The position numbers and the translations under genes were made by a program. The notes under the pieces were generated by a model. It was not told the DNA's origin. It saw only the letters and a program-made list of their open reading frames with translations, and did not search any database. Positions 33,685 to 45,769 of a stretch of DNA of 64,000 nucleotides are shown here, piece after piece. The DNA is taken from contig JAGVSM010001434.1 in the NCBI GenBank assembly GCA_022494885.1, positions 372,001-436,000 of the forward strand, given 5' to 3'. Each line of letters opens with the position of its first letter. Position 1 is the first letter of the stretch. The stretch comes from Micrasema longulum (lineage: Eukaryota > Arthropoda > Insecta > Trichoptera > Brachycentridae).

Positions 33685-34265
33685 TTCAACTCTTCACCTC
33701 GTGGACAGCGCATTTATCTACCATGCAAGAGGTCACACGTTCCCGTCATGGTCCACGTGAAATATTTATTTTGTAACTTTTATATTCCACAGTAAAATCC
33801 AATAATCATGTGTTCATTGTACTATACGACATTTTTTAGGCATCCAGATGTTTACTAACTGAGATGGATATGTTCTCATCATCACTATGGCAGCATCATC
33901 TGCATGGCATGTGATGTTAATGACCTTATCTCCCTTAGTAGATTCACTACTTTTTTTGATTCTTAAAAGCGTTTTTTTAATGTATTTTTATTCTGCGTGT
34001 GTAAGAAAAGGTTTAAGCGTATATATTGTTGTGCGACATTTAGTTATAAAGGTGCTAAACTTGCATTGTTTCTTTGTTGTTCTCAATATGTGTTATTTTC
34101 TAATTGTTAATATTATTAATGTCCCGAATTGAGTTGTTGTAACTCTTGGGAATGTAATTCAACGTATTATACTTGTAAAATACTTAGTGCCATACGATTT
34201 ATAAATAAAAAAATGTTGTTTAAAAATGATCAAGAAACGCTGTTGGTTTACAAATACAGTTCCCT
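33685..34265 (+). mobile_element. Probable SINE C copy with a 400 bp insertion
   Basis: Head TCACCTCGTGGACAGCGC and GTTCCCGTCATGGTCC with GAAATATTTATTTT after it (33.69-33.77 kb); then at 34226 the core part AATGATCAAGAAACGCTG. The stretch between is unrecognised and has an 81-codon chance frame rich in hydrophobic residues. Confidence 0.4.
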
Positions 34266-34925
34266 TCTTTTTAGTTTCCGTCCTCATGACTGAGGATCGT
34301 GACCCCTTGTAGCTGCCCTTACAATTCTTCAACTATTCCTTGACTGCACTGCACGCATCGCTGTACTACTGAGGTGCCTGCCGCAGACCTGACCAGATTG
34401 GTCCAACGTGTAAGGAATCTTCTACTTCCTCTTTTCTCTACATGCCAACGACCACCACCAATCGCCCGAGGTTATCCTTATTGCTACGCGCAACGTGTCC
34501 AAAAAATTGGAAAATGCTTCTTAGGCAAACTAGAGTTAAACCGTCAAAGTTCAACTCCCGACGGCTGGATTTGTTGGTACGTCTAGCTGTTCACGAGATT
34601 CGGAGCATGCGTCTCCAACACCACACTTCAAAAGCGCCAATTATTTGTCTTTTAACTGCTTTGATGGTCCATGTTTCTGCATCATATAGGTAAATGAAGT
34701 GGACCAAACTCTTGATGAGCTTGATCTTGGTATTATTACTCGCTCTCCTATATTTGAAGATTTTATCGAGCTTAGACATTACTTTCTCGACAATGGCGAT
34801 GATTGATGTTTGATTTCGCCTCCACATTTCCGACATTAACTCATTCACAACTTCTAAATGAGTTTCCGAGATTACCAAACCTCTAAAACCGATCAAGGAC
34901 CATTATTTTGATTTTATTCTGGATT
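34265..34925 (-). mobile_element. Degenerate LINE RT C-terminal fragment (second RTE-like family)
   Basis: The minus strand encodes FRGLVIS, SKLDKIFKYRRASNNTKIKL, KSLVHFIYLYDAETWTIK and GAFEVWCWRRMLRISWTARRTN. The YDAETWT and WCWRRMLRIxWTxxRTN blocks are hallmarks of the post-RT region of RTE-type LINEs, as in the proteins commonly annotated craniofacial development protein 2-like. The 3' part (about 34265-34580) is frameshifted. No RT core is present. Confidence 0.75.
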
Positions 34926-35300
34926 TTTTTCTAGTGTTAGCATATTGTTTTAATTATCAGCACGTTTCAGGAAATTCACGATTTCACTGGGGTCTTTGGC
35001 CAATTTGGCTTTAGGAGCGCTCTGTATACTATTAAATGTAGATTGAGAACGATGATGAGGATTTTAAGTCTGAGTGGCGCATAAAAAAAAAGGTTGATAA
35101 AAAATCCATACCAAATGGCGTATTAATTAAGGAGAGCAGACATCGAGTCAAAAACACTTTTCTAGTCAATAAGATTGTTCACACATAAGTGTATGACTTC
35201 ATAATAGGCCATGGAATATGAATATTTATATTTTTCCCTTTTTTTATCTCTTTTAACATACGAGTCCATGTCCGAGCGGATATATAATATATTTACAAGT

Positions 35301-35761
35301 TAACAAATAACAACAGGGATGAAAAATACCTTAAATAAGGAAATATAGAAGTCTAGGCATTTACAGGGCTTATGACCTGTCATTGGCTGGTTTAAGTGGC
35401 CACTTAAATGAAATTGTGAATTTTACACAGTGTGTAAAGTGGCCACTCAGTCAATTCAGTCAGATGAATCTCTTCACAGCAATAAAGGTTTCAGCTCTTT
35501 AACTTCACTAAAATCAACAAATGGAAGAATTGAAGAAATATGGATGTTAAACAAAGGCGAAATGGTGAATGTTACACAGTGTGTAAAATGGCCACTTAAA
35601 CCAGCCAATGACAGGTAATAAGCCTTGTAAATGCCTATACTTCCATTTTCCCTTATTTAAGGTATTCTCCATCCCTGTTGTTATTTGTTAATCTTAATGA
35701 CTTCCGAGGGGGTGAAATCCAGTCTTTTTTTACGAAAATTTGGACAAACTCAAATTTTGTA
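35301..35761. mobile_element. D element, most complete copy, 12 bp target duplication
   Basis: Inverted arms of roughly 95 bp (35308-35404 and 35587-35695) carry AGTCTAGGCATTTACAGGGC, GACCTGTCATTGGCTGGTTT and AAGTGGCCACTT, against their complements. The interior holds GATGAATCTCTTCACAGC and CAGCTCTTTAACTTCAC. ATATTTACAAGT flanks both ends exactly (35289-35300, 35762-35773). The element has no protein-coding frame. Confidence 0.8.
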
Positions 35762-35835
35762 ATATTTACAAGTGTTTAATATAACCGAAAACCTGGACGA
35801 GTGCTTTCTACTTGGGTAAAAATCCTAAAACCTGA

Positions 35836-35990
35836 ATCGGATTGTGGTCCCGTGGCTAGTATTACGGACTCACGGATCAAAGGTTCGAGGCTCGAACCCT
35901 GCTTTACTCCAACTTGATAACCATTTTATAAGAGTGAGTTATTTACAACTTATTAGAAATGGCCCCTTAAATTAAAGTATTTGGGTAAAG
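35836..35990 (+). mobile_element. SINE B copy
   Basis: ATCGGATTGTGGTCCCGTGG, CGGACTCACGGATCAAAGG, GGCTCGAACCCTGC and body AGAGTGAGTTATTTACAAC match the 10.0 kb copy. Confidence 0.7.
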
Positions 35991-36049
35991 CATAAAATCG
36001 CTAATATTTATTTATACTAAAAAAGAAATGAATAAGAAATAGTGGAGAA

Positions 36050-36560
36050 AATTCCGCCTTGTATTAAAATGGTTGCCGCGTTCGACTGTTATACTTGAAG
36101 TCATAGGTTCGATTTCTAGCAGGGTAGTCATGAAATATTGCTTTTAAAGATTGTTTTACACTGCAATATTTCTTAGGCTTAGGTCTAGAAGGGTCAATGT
36201 CGTAAATCACATTACGGCAGAATAATTTTACGGCTATTTTTTCACGTTATAATTAACTGTTTAAGATGTTAAAAAATATTTTCAATAAAAAAACACGACC
36301 ACATAATGTATGAGCATATGCATTTATTAAATATGTGTATTTTTAAATTCTCATCCACCCTCTACAAAATGTTGGCATGAAAAAAATAATAATCTGACAT
36401 TGGCCCCTTTAGACCCATGACCCAGATTTATTCCTGTGCTAGCACCCAAAAGGCGAGGATGATTACTGTTCTTAATATTTAGCATAAATGATCCAGAAAG
36501 CTGTAATAAGATTACCAATGTAGCGCTCTATGCACTACTGGGAGCGTTTAGGAAAATGAT
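36050..36560 (+). mobile_element. SINE C copy with internal insertion
   Basis: Head GCCTTGTATTAAAATGG and AGGTTCGATTTCTAGCAGGG is followed by GAAATATTGCTTTTAAAG. The core resumes at about 36430 (GCTGTAATAAGATTACC, CTCTATGCACTACTGGGAGC). About 250 bp between is foreign. Confidence 0.6.
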
Positions 36561-37149
36561 GGTGATGAATTTACATGTATCAATGAATCAAGTTTTTTTT
36601 TAAATATCTTAAAAAGGCAACTTTCCAAACTCTACAAAATGAACATGCAAACAATTTTTTATCAATCAAAAAGGTTTGCTTAGAATTTTAATTAAGACTT
36701 TTTACTTAATAAATGCTTAGTAGGAATTTTTTCGTTCTACCAAAAGGTCTAAGCGAAGATTTATTATGACCAAAGGAAAATCAATTGGACCAGCACATTT
36801 GAAATGTACGTCCCTATACGGGAAATTAGTGGTCTAAGCGTCCCTATAAACGTACTCCAATATTTACAAAGGGTCACAGAAAGGGTACTGTTTGTCTATA
36901 TTAGGCTAGCATGAAGGTCGTGGGTCAAAAGGTTGTGAATATCTGTATTGGGGTGAGCTTGATTTTTCCGTAAATAAACAGGGTTTTTTACACGTTTTGC
37001 GAACCTTTCCTATTTGACTAATGTAGTACTTGCGGTGAGGTGGATCTATTTTATTTCTCCGAAACAAAATATTTCTATCCGGATACAGAATTGAAAATCA
37101 AAAAACTTATTACAAAATTTTTCTTGTATTAAAAGTTTTTTTTAAATAC
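36561..37149. other. Intron downstream of CUB exon 1
   Basis: A moderately GC-rich piece at 36770-36960 (ACGTCCCTATACGGGAAATT) with no frame or repeat that I recognise. Confidence 0.4.
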
Positions 37150-37370
37150 CTGCATGTATCCCATATGGCACGTAGAGGAATTGACCAGAGTGCCAACTTT
37201 AAATTTCTTAAACCGAATTCTCAGGATCCAGTCTTTCGGCGAGCCCCGGAAGGACCGGAAGCGGTAGGAGCACGTCATTGGTTTCCCGAATGTCTCGGCA
37301 GTCACTTCCGGTGAGCTGACATCTTCGTAGATGTCCACAGTCTTGTTACAGTGGTCATGTTTTGCTTCAC
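37150..37370 (-). CDS. CUB-domain protein, exon 1 of 5 seen (first half of CUB 1)
   Basis: This is an internal exon of a secreted or membrane CUB-domain protein. On the minus strand it follows a TTTTTCCAG acceptor and ends CAG before a GTATTT donor. It enters in phase 1 and leaves in phase 0 (221 bp, about 73 codons). The peptide has three cysteines spaced as C1-C3 of a CUB domain: DHCNKT, MTCSYRF and STCHMGYMQ. The last runs into the next exon's IVDG to give the usual CUB turn. GC content and codon use are clearly higher than in the surrounding AT-rich DNA. The upstream exons, including any signal peptide, were not found between here and the right edge. CUB domains bind proteins or calcium outside the cell; this protein's ligand cannot be read from sequence. 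Confidence 0.85.
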
Positions 37371-40300
37371 CTGGAAAAACAGAAATTGGTTAATTTATGG
37401 ATATACCTGTCAATCAATTTGAATCGCGTGATGATTCAACGTCACTGTCGCTTCTTGCTGTGTTGCCTACGGGAGCAATACCCTACGGATACCACACCAT
37501 ACACATACAAATTCCATCTTTGAAAAAAATATATATTAGCTTTAATTTTCGTTTCTTTGTATTGTGTTTCAATTCTACCTGTATGTTTTATAAGTATATA
37601 TGTTAGCCATTTTTTGAATGAACTAAATCCGTTCAAAAATAAATAAATAAAACAATTCAATTTAATTTAATATAATTTTTCTATTATTTTATTTTTTTAG
37701 TATTTTTTTTCTGTAGATATAAATTGAAATTTTCGATTTGCTTTGTTTTATTTTTATTTGATTACATTTATGAGCACACACTATTTATACATGTATATAT
37801 ATATTTTTTTTCTATGTTTAAAATATATTTAAGTAAATGGCTATTTTTTAGTTTTATTTGTATTATTTTTCTCTATTTTCCTACTTTAAAAAAAAAAAAT
37901 TTAACTATTTTTTTCTGGTTTTGTGGAGTTTGTTTTTTTTCTTTGTTTTTAGTAAAAATTTTCAAAGCATCAGAAACAAAATAATTTTTGTTCATTATTT
38001 GATATAAAAACAGTATTATGTATATACTCTTTTATTTGATTTGTAATTAAAACTAATGTCTGAGCACCCAATGAAAAACTACTATTGGGACAAAATTTCT
38101 TTTAATACCGTAATACTTTGTACATAGTACTTTGGTATTAAAGTTAAATATTTTTTTATTGTATATTATAATATTATGTACAATATGAATGTATTTTTTT
38201 TCAATTCCAAATTAAGATTATCATTATTACTATCACAAATAGTAATATTGCGGACCCGTTGACCTAAAATTGGAGATTTTAAGACTGGTACCCATTAATT
38301 AAGTTAGGGTGTTTCTTGTGCTAATTATTTTATTACAATGAAACACAACAGAACATAAATATTTTTAAGGGGTCAACAAAAAATATTTACTCATTTTTGT
38401 TGTTGTTTGAAATTAAAAACTGCTCTGTTATGATTTTATTAAAAATAATGGACATTATTATTTCCTCAAAAATTTGACGGCTGAGGGAATTTTATTTGTT
38501 AAAAACTAATTTTTAAAAGACTTGACTTGTGGCGTTCAGTGAACATTAGTTAAAAAACTGAAAAAAAAAACGGAATGCTTGCTTACTTTTGCAGAGCGCA
38601 GAGCTAGCTACTCACTCAACACGCTTGTTTTCTCGAGTTTTGGTTTTTAATGTTTTTTATTTAAAAATTCATACTTCAAAATATTTATTTTATAATGTCA
38701 TCTTGCTGATACCGACCACTGTAGTTCCGGATGTGACAGGGTTTACCAAACAAGTTGTTTATATTTACCATTGTTTTTACATATGGATTTATATTAATTT
38801 TGAGCATTTTGTTTCTATACACAAGTGTTTTCAATTTTGTGTTTTGTTTTTTTTTTTCAATTTTGTTAAAGGTTAAAGCCGTTAAATGAATTAAAATAAC
38901 CCTTGTTTCCTGGAGAATTTTCGTTTTCTTATTCCTGGCAATCTTTTCTATGACGTCAATTTTTGTCCGCTTGGTTTGCTATACGACAGTGTTTTTCTTT
39001 TAATACGCGACCTCCTTACAAAAAATAGAAACCCCGCCATTAACATTTGACAGTTCGACGCTTGTTAATAATAACTGGCCTGTGACATATTTTTGTTAAA
39101 TTTATATAATTCTTTATAGATGCTTTTTTTTGCGGATGAATTAAAGCAACTGGTATTTATTTTTCACACCAGTAAAAATGTACGAAAATTATTTTATATA
39201 CAAAAAAATATATTATGTACCTCATAATATGACATATTACCGTTTATCAGATAAATTTTCAATTCAAATTAACGTAGCAATAACTTCTAAACTTTAGCAA
39301 AAAAGTATAAAAAAAACATAGAAAATTCACAAACAATTATCCTATATCAAACATGTTTTCCAATTGCTAGATTTAATTCAGGTTTCAGAGGATTAAGAAA
39401 CAAAATTATCTTCTGTTAAAAAAAATATTTGAGGTTTTCGCGTAATGAAAATATAACAACAGCCAAACCACAAAGTTTACAAGAGCGCAAAGGGTCCAAG
39501 CCACTTAAATTTTATGGATAGATTTTTTTTTCTTGTTGTTGCGCGTCAATAAACATTAGGGTTTTTTAAATGGGCGTTTTTTGAAAAGCCAAGCAATTTC
39601 GAATTTGTTTTCTTCCACTGATGCACAACAAAATTTATTTATTAAATAAATAACGTTTCAAGTTACACATATAATCATTGTTATCTACGACGTCTAGAGA
39701 ACTTACTTAATAGCCCAGAAGTTTAAAAGCATGTTTGTTATGTTTACACACATAAATATTGATAATACGTTCAATGTTTCTAGGATAAGAACTTTATTCA
39801 AGATAGGAGTTGAAGACTGGATTTTCCTTAGTAGGAGGAATTTGAGTAGGAAACTCCTTGATGATTTTCCGAATGTTTGAGTTTGCTGTTCACTATGTTG
39901 ATGTGCCATTTATTTATTTTTTTAAATTATTATTTTGTTTCTGATCCCATACAATATTTGTAGTGATACACTCATCTGTTTGTGTTAATTAATTACTCGT
40001 ACTAACTCACCCCAAGAGTTTGGAGTTATGTCTCAAAATATATGCAATATACTTTTTATAAGTTTTAAAGCATGTATAAATTGTTTTAGTTTTTTTTTTT
40101 TTTTTAGTTTTTTTTTAATATTTTTTTTTTAATGGTTTAGAACCCCTGAGCTCTTACCAGGAGGCAGTTAGTATTATACCTAGGGCATTCAATAAACATT
40201 GCAACAATACCAACAAATCAATGGTTTATGATTTTAGAACATTGTATAAACTGTGTAATATGTATAGATATATTGTTATTATATTATTACATAATTTTGT

Positions 40301-40377
40301 AACAGAAAACTATTTTGTTAAATGTATTTATGTATACACTAATAAATAAACAAATAGAAAAGTAAATAAAATAATGT
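37371..40377. other. Long AT-rich stretch, 5' intron or upstream flank of the CUB gene
   Basis: No upstream CUB exon found. T-rich blocks (37.68-37.98, 40.09-40.13 kb) and repeat H are all that can be named. A 68-codon minus frame at 39.7-39.9 kb is unrecognised. Confidence 0.5.
38690..38760 (-). repeat. Repeat H, copy 2
   Basis: Minus strand reads GGTAAACCCTGTCACATCCG, GAACTACAGTGGTCGGTATC, AGCAAG, matching 14.66-14.71 kb. Confidence 0.5.
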
Positions 40378-40640
40378 CGGCCCTCGTGTTATAGTGGCTA
40401 CTAAGGCGCTAGCTTTACACATGGATGATTCCGGGATCGATTTCCGGTAAGATTACAAAAAAAAAAAATGAATCATCATCACCATTCCCTTTCAAAACCT
40501 AATGGTGTATAGAGCATTGCATTTTTTCACCAATCGCAGCGTATCTTGATCATTTTTGTTACATGAAGGTGAGATTATCAGTCTTAGGCCTAAAGTACCA
40601 ATTCAGGGACTATGAAGTATTCTAGGGTGAAAACACCCTT
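40378..40640. mobile_element. SINE C core (minus) joined to a tRNA-like head (plus)
   Basis: A plus-strand head (GGCCCTCGTGTTATAGTGG, GATTCCGGGATCGATTTCCG) stands beside a core in the opposite orientation (AACCTAATGGTGTATAGAGC, AATCGCAGCGTATCTTGATC, AGGTGAGATTATCAGTC). Two separate insertions or a rearrangement. Confidence 0.65.
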
Positions 40641-40724
40641 TTAAATAAAGATTCCTTATCAATCATGTCTGAATTTAAATATAAATAATATTAAACATCT
40701 CCAAAATATAATCAGTATGTTAAC

Positions 40725-41315
40725 CAGTGTTGTTCAACCTTTTTGAATACGCAACCCCTTCACCAATAAAAAGAATCTGTATGTCTCGCACTCGTATGTC
40801 AGTGATTTTAACGATAACGATTATTTTATTTCTATTAAGACCAATTTATAAATAATTGAAAAACCATGTGCAAAGTAGGAGCAAACGCAGCGGGCCGTCA
40901 GCAGTAAGATCTTTAAATTGTAAAGATCTCGGTGTTGACAGCATGAAAATTAGATTAATTTGCAAAAGAAGACTTCTGGATGAAAAGAAAATAATAAAAT
41001 CCAGAGCTGGTAATGGAATCTCTGAATATGACCAATGAAAACTAACTTTCTCTTTGCAAGGTGGACATAAACACTAATTAAATAAATAAAAAAATTATTT
41101 GTTTCGCAAAAATAGAACCACGATTCGACAAATTGTTTATCTTGTATATTAAAATTATCAGGCATAGCCGTTTTGATAAAATGTTGGAATTTTTACCATA
41201 GTTTATGACCTAAAACCCCTGTTTTTACTGATTTTTGCCTGACATGCGAGTGCGACCCACTATACAAGGCTTTGCTACCCCCTGGGGGTCGCGACCCACA
41301 GGTTAAAAACTACTG
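40725..41315. mobile_element. hAT-type MITE (591 bp)
   Basis: Ends CAGTGTTGTTCAACCTTTTT and, read on the opposite strand, CAGTAGTTTTTAACCTGTGG match the CAGxGxTTxxCAACCTxT type of hAT ends. Subterminal CGCAACCCC and GGGGGTCGCGACCC are also inverted. Flanks ATGTTAAC and ATGTAAAA agree at 6 of 8 bases, the 8 bp duplication expected for hAT. No transposase frame. Confidence 0.75.
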
Positions 41316-42469
41316 ATGTAAAATATAATGTATCGAGAAAGTATTCTTTGAGTTCGTTTTCTTTGTTTAAGGATACTCTGTGTGAACAGTGAACTCCGGT
41401 TTTAACATAAGAGGTGTTTTTTAAAATGCTTTTAATTCGAAATAATTTTTCGTACATTTATAAGGTTTTGTCCGGTAATAAAATGACCGTAGTTGTTTGT
41501 CAAAAAATACCCTTCTGATTTTAATTATTTTTGGCACACCAAACTAATTGTCAGTCAATATCAAGTATTTTAGCGACGAACGCGACAAAACAAAACAGCG
41601 TATTCCCCTACCTTTAATCACGTTTCGCCGAAGTCCTGCTTTTAATTAAATTTAAAAACTAGAATCCTCTCGCTATAAATATGCTATCAGATTACCTCCG
41701 CTTCACCTTAAAATTCCACCCGAAAACGTAAAATAAAATTTACCTTTGTATTAGGGTGGGTCCCGATTGCCTCTGAGAGGAATTTCCTCCTCCCCTATTT
41801 ACATAAATTGTTTTTCCGACAAATGGCACGTGAGAGTACGGACTTAATCGGGAACGGAATGTTTTTGCTCAGGTTAATTTATACCGGGAAAAACAACCAT
41901 GGCAGATTTGTTGGCTTTAAGTTTTTGTAATCTTCAAAGCCTCTCAGAGCCTAAGTGTGTATTGATTAAAAATATTTTAAAACCGATACGCCTCTAATAA
42001 AATTAACACTTACTTTATATTAAAAATAAAGTAATTCTATCAAACACTCGGACGAGTGAAAAAATACTGTTTTGCATACTTACGCATAATTTATAATTGA
42101 TTTCTATTCTTAAACCCTGACAAATATTTTTTTTTATCAAATCTTAAACATACAGTGTGAAAAAACTTTATCGAGTCATTGTGTGGTAACCGGAAGTTAG
42201 AAAATAATCGCCTGATAATCCCTGTCTCTTTTCGTCTTGTTTAAATTTTGTTATTTGTGTGTTTTTCTAAGTGATCTAATTAGATAACATCTCTTTCTCT
42301 CAAATAAATTCGTTATATTTTATCTCGATATTCTGTCATTTTTGAGATCCTGATGGACAAAATCTTTAATTTAAAATCATTTAATACATCTTTATTTGTG
42401 GGACTGTTATTTACTTACATGTTAAGGTTTATTTGCAGGCGTTATTTGGCGACATTTGATTTTTACTGA
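41316..42469. other. Unrecognised
   Basis: Somewhat more GC at 41750-41950, without frame or repeat identity. No gene call. Confidence 0.5.
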
Positions 42470-43715
42470 GTAAATACGCAGGACATCAGGTAAACTGTTC
42501 ATATAATGACTTAGCGAAGGCCTTTGATATTGTCAACCATGATGTTTTATTAAATAAGCTGTATGAGATCGGTTTCTCGGATTGTATGTTGAATTAATGG
42601 TGATCTACCTCTTAAATAGAAACCAATATATCTCCTATAGTCTTTTTGCGTCAGAGTGTTTCTTTACTTTTTTGGGTGTCCCGCAAGGCTTCTAACCTGG
42701 GTCCATTGTTGTTCTCTATTTTCATTATTAATATTTAAAAAAATATTTTGAACTCGCGTTTTCTGTTATTTGCGGATGATTTGAATTTTTTCTTAAATGT
42801 GTCAATTTTTGACGATTTTCGTCTTCTTCAAGCGGATATATCTAATATATGTAAATGGGGAAGGCGTAACAAACTTAGGTTTAATGTTTCCAGGTGTTCG
42901 GTCACGTCTTTCACTAGGGCCCAATAAACTCAATTTTTTTGCCACAAAATGAATGACCAGAATCTAAGACGAACATCGAATGTTAAGAATCTAGGCGTCT
43001 TAAGTAGATTTGTGAGCACCCTGACATTTTATGAATACATAGAGACTATCAGTAGTAATGCATTATAGATGTAAGGATTTGGTACTGCCAGGGCTTTTTA
43101 AAATACCCACGTACTGAAAACTCTTTACAACTCCTTGGTGCAAAGTAAACTCAAGAAAGGCTCGATGATTTGGGGGCCACATGAACTGAAGTACTTTCTT
43201 ATAGTAGAGAAAATTCAAAAAAAAATTCTGAGATATCTTTACATAAAAGTGTGCGGATATTATCCTTAGCTTTACCCAACCGAGTTTCTCCAGGCTTCTT
43301 GATGCTTGGCTACAGCAGTTTAGTGACTAGATGGAATGTGTATTTGACTACACATTTTTATCGATTGTTGCGCGGTATGGTCGATAATACTTAGATCATG
43401 ATGAGCCTTGGTTTGTATGTACTTATAAATACCTAAGACAGCGTCAGCCTAGATTGTTTCATATTCCGATAAATAGGACAAACCTGCCGATGTTTATGCC
43501 TGTTGAAAAGGCTACCGCTACGCTGAACAACATCGTTCTGAAAATTGATCTGTTCCATTTATCCGAAAGGGTTTTCTGAAGCGGGATTCTCCTACTACTT
43601 TGACATTTGTTTCTTTCTTATTTTTTTTTCTTTTTCATAATATCTACGTATTAAATACATGTTTGTATTGTAGGTATATGTTGTTTTAAATAAATGAATT
43701 GAATTGAATTGAAAA
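42470..43715 (+). mobile_element. Degenerate jockey-like LINE, RT to 3' end
   Basis: Several frames together give an RT: DLAKAFDIVNHDVLLNKLYEIGF, GVPQGF, PLLFSIFIINI and FADDLNFFLN. Then come ICKWGRRNKLRFNVSRC, TLYNSLVQSKL, GSMIWGPHELKYF and a final segment near RKGFLKRDSPTT. The catalytic FADD and KAFD blocks survive, but frameshifts and stops are frequent, so it is dead. It ends in TTGAA repeats near 43710. Its 5' end is truncated before the KAFD motif. Confidence 0.8.
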
Positions 43716-44139
43716 TCTCAAGACAGCCTTCATACTGTTGAATGTGACGCCTGCTACTCCCAACTGAACTTTTAGTTTTTTTTGAAAGCTGATGAAGATT
43801 ACAAAAAAAATGGTTGTAATATTCATAATAGTAGTCAAGATTTTAATTAAGGTTCAATTTGCAAAGCCGGTTACAAAATGTGAACAAGCTGATTAAAAGT
43901 CAATAAGATAAAATGTGAATTTGAGAATATCTAGAGCCGTCTTAAAATTACAAACGATATTAATTATTATTTGTCTGTAAAGTAGCCGAAAACTGATTTT
44001 GAAAGCGATTGAAGGTGTTATTTTATCAATTATTGTATTACTTTTTTTTTAATATCACTCATTTATCTCGTGGTTTAACGATCAGCGCGTTTGTCTGCCG
44101 TGCAAGAGGTCTAGGGTTCGATTCCTTATCTCAATTCTG

Positions 44140-44917
44140 ACCTATCTCTTTACGCTCAAATTAGTAGAACGATAAGTTCATGCTTCTACCAGCTGGGACA
44201 AATTAAATGCATACGCAAAAATTTGCCGGTTGATGCCGCCCGCCAATTAATAAATGCGTTTGTAGTGTCTAGAGTCGATTATTGTAATGGTATCTATGCA
44301 GGTCTACCAATGAACAAAATGACTCGCCTACAATCTGTATTGAATGCCGCAGCGGGACTTATTTTCGGAATCTCTAAGTTCAGTCATATCACTCCACTAC
44401 TTCGGGAACTACACTGGCTACGTTTTCCACAGAGGGTTGAATACAAACTCTGTTGGCTTATGTATAAGTCACTGCACAACTCTGCTTCGGAATATCTAAG
44501 GGAACTATGCATTTCAGATGAACTAGCTGACAGGCGTCTCACGCTTAGATCAGCTACGTCTACGGCGAGAGGAAGAGTTATTATACCTCTACGCAAACAG
44601 CGCACTAAATTTAGTGAACGCGCATTTGCGGTCGCAGGCCCTATGGCATGGAATGCTCTCCAGCAGAGGTGCGAGGCTGTGAAAGTGAAGTGATGTTTCG
44701 GAAAAAACTTAAAACCCACTTGTTCTCTAAATCATTTGAATAAATCCGTAGCATGTGACAACAAAATAATTTGTTTTAATTAAATTACAAATTTAAAAGC
44801 TTCAATTAAATAATTTTAACAATAAAATCACTTTGTAAAGCGCCCTTGAGGTATTTTATTACGAAAATGGCGCTATATAAGTTATCCATAATAATAATAA
44901 TAATAATAATAATAATG
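44140..44917 (+). mobile_element. 5'-truncated CR1/L2-like LINE, young-looking
   Basis: A long open frame (44223-44693, open also upstream from about 44160) encodes VDYCNGIYAGLPMNKM, RLQSVLNAAAGLIFG, HITPLLRELHWLRF, YKLCWLMYKSLH and GPMAWNAL. The DYCN, RLQxVxNAAAR and HITPxLxxLHWLP pattern is the post-RT region of L2/CR1-type LINEs. The 3' UTR has AAATGGCGCTATATAAG and ends in AAT repeats (44888-44917). The frame ends KVK and conserved LKTHLFS appears in the next frame (about 44705), so at least one frameshift exists. It interrupts a SINE. Confidence 0.85.
44888..44917. repeat. AAT microsatellite, tail of the L2/CR1-like LINE
   Basis: About nine ATA/AAT triplets directly after CTATATAAGTTATCC. 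These are the 3' tail repeats of the LINE. Confidence 0.9.
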
Positions 44918-45115
44918 GTTGAAATGAAATATTTATTTAAAGGGGTGTTTTCACACGAGAATATTACATAGTCCCTGGTCTGGTACCTGAAGCGTAAGAC
45001 TGATCATCTTACCTTCATGTAACAAAAATGATCAAGATACGCTGCGATTGGTCTACCAATGCAGTGCCCTATGCACCATAAGTTAATGAAAGGGAACGAT
45101 GATGATCATGATGTT

Positions 45116-45769
45116 TTAATTTAACGTCGACCCTGCAATAAATTAAACATGAGACCCCAAACATGATAAGCGAACGCGCCAACCAATACTTTTCAAGGCG
45201 GACTTTTCTGTACTCGATATTATGTTTTCGTTTTGTACTTTAAAAAGCTGTCGATGCAAATAACACTCGTCCAGGGTTCTGGTTCTATTTCACACACATA
45301 ACTGCATTCTTTCGAGGACTTTTGTCCCGGTGGGAAATTTCTAATCCGACTACTGATATTTTTTTTGTTTTATTAATACGTTGCAAATTGAAAAAATATA
45401 TATATTAATTAAAGTAAAAACACTTGAAAATTAAATATAAATCCTATTTTATAATTTTAAAAGTATACATGAGTCTAATACATATGGAATTAATAAATCA
45501 AATCTCTATGTCAAGTAGCATTTTATGTTTGTGGAGGTATGGAGTGAGTGGTGAGGGGTGTGGTAATAGCAAAATTATACATTTTTACAATTTAAAAAAA
45601 AAATCACTTGTTATATTTTTTTACTAAAACTAAAATCCCACCAAGCCACTTTTTGTAGCTTGTTGGTGAAGATTATATTTATACTGACTTAATAATATTA
45701 TTTACATTTATAAAAACAATGAATAACAGATAAAAATTAACAGTCGGAAAGATCAGAATAAACAGGTTT
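45116..45769. other. Unrecognised
   Basis: AT-rich; only chance frames. Confidence 0.5.

Larger units (their letters stand above)
44058..45115 (+). mobile_element. SINE C copy split by the L2/CR1-like LINE
   Basis: The head (44062-44135: CTCGTGGTTTAACGATCAGC, TCTAGGGTTCGATTCCT) and the continuation (44918 on: TGGTTGAAATGAAATATTTA, then the core CCCTGGTCTGGTACCTGAAG to CCCTATGCACCATAAG) are separated by the LINE at 44140-44917. The uninterrupted order is seen in the 54.1 and 58.1 kb copies. Confidence 0.8.

Noticed and set aside
33887..34132. An 81-codon hydrophobic frame as a membrane protein
   Set aside because: It lies in what seems an insertion inside a SINE, has no family and no promoter or splice evidence.
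37724..37984. A membrane protein frame (86 codons, very hydrophobic)
   Set aside because: It is a T-rich low-complexity stretch; Phe, Leu and Tyr richness follows from base composition.
40856..41165. Transposase exon inside the hAT MITE
   Set aside because: The short frames on both strands show no hAT catalytic or dimerisation motif.
44384..44719. A 111-codon minus frame
   Set aside because: It is the antisense shadow of the L2/CR1-like LINE frame.
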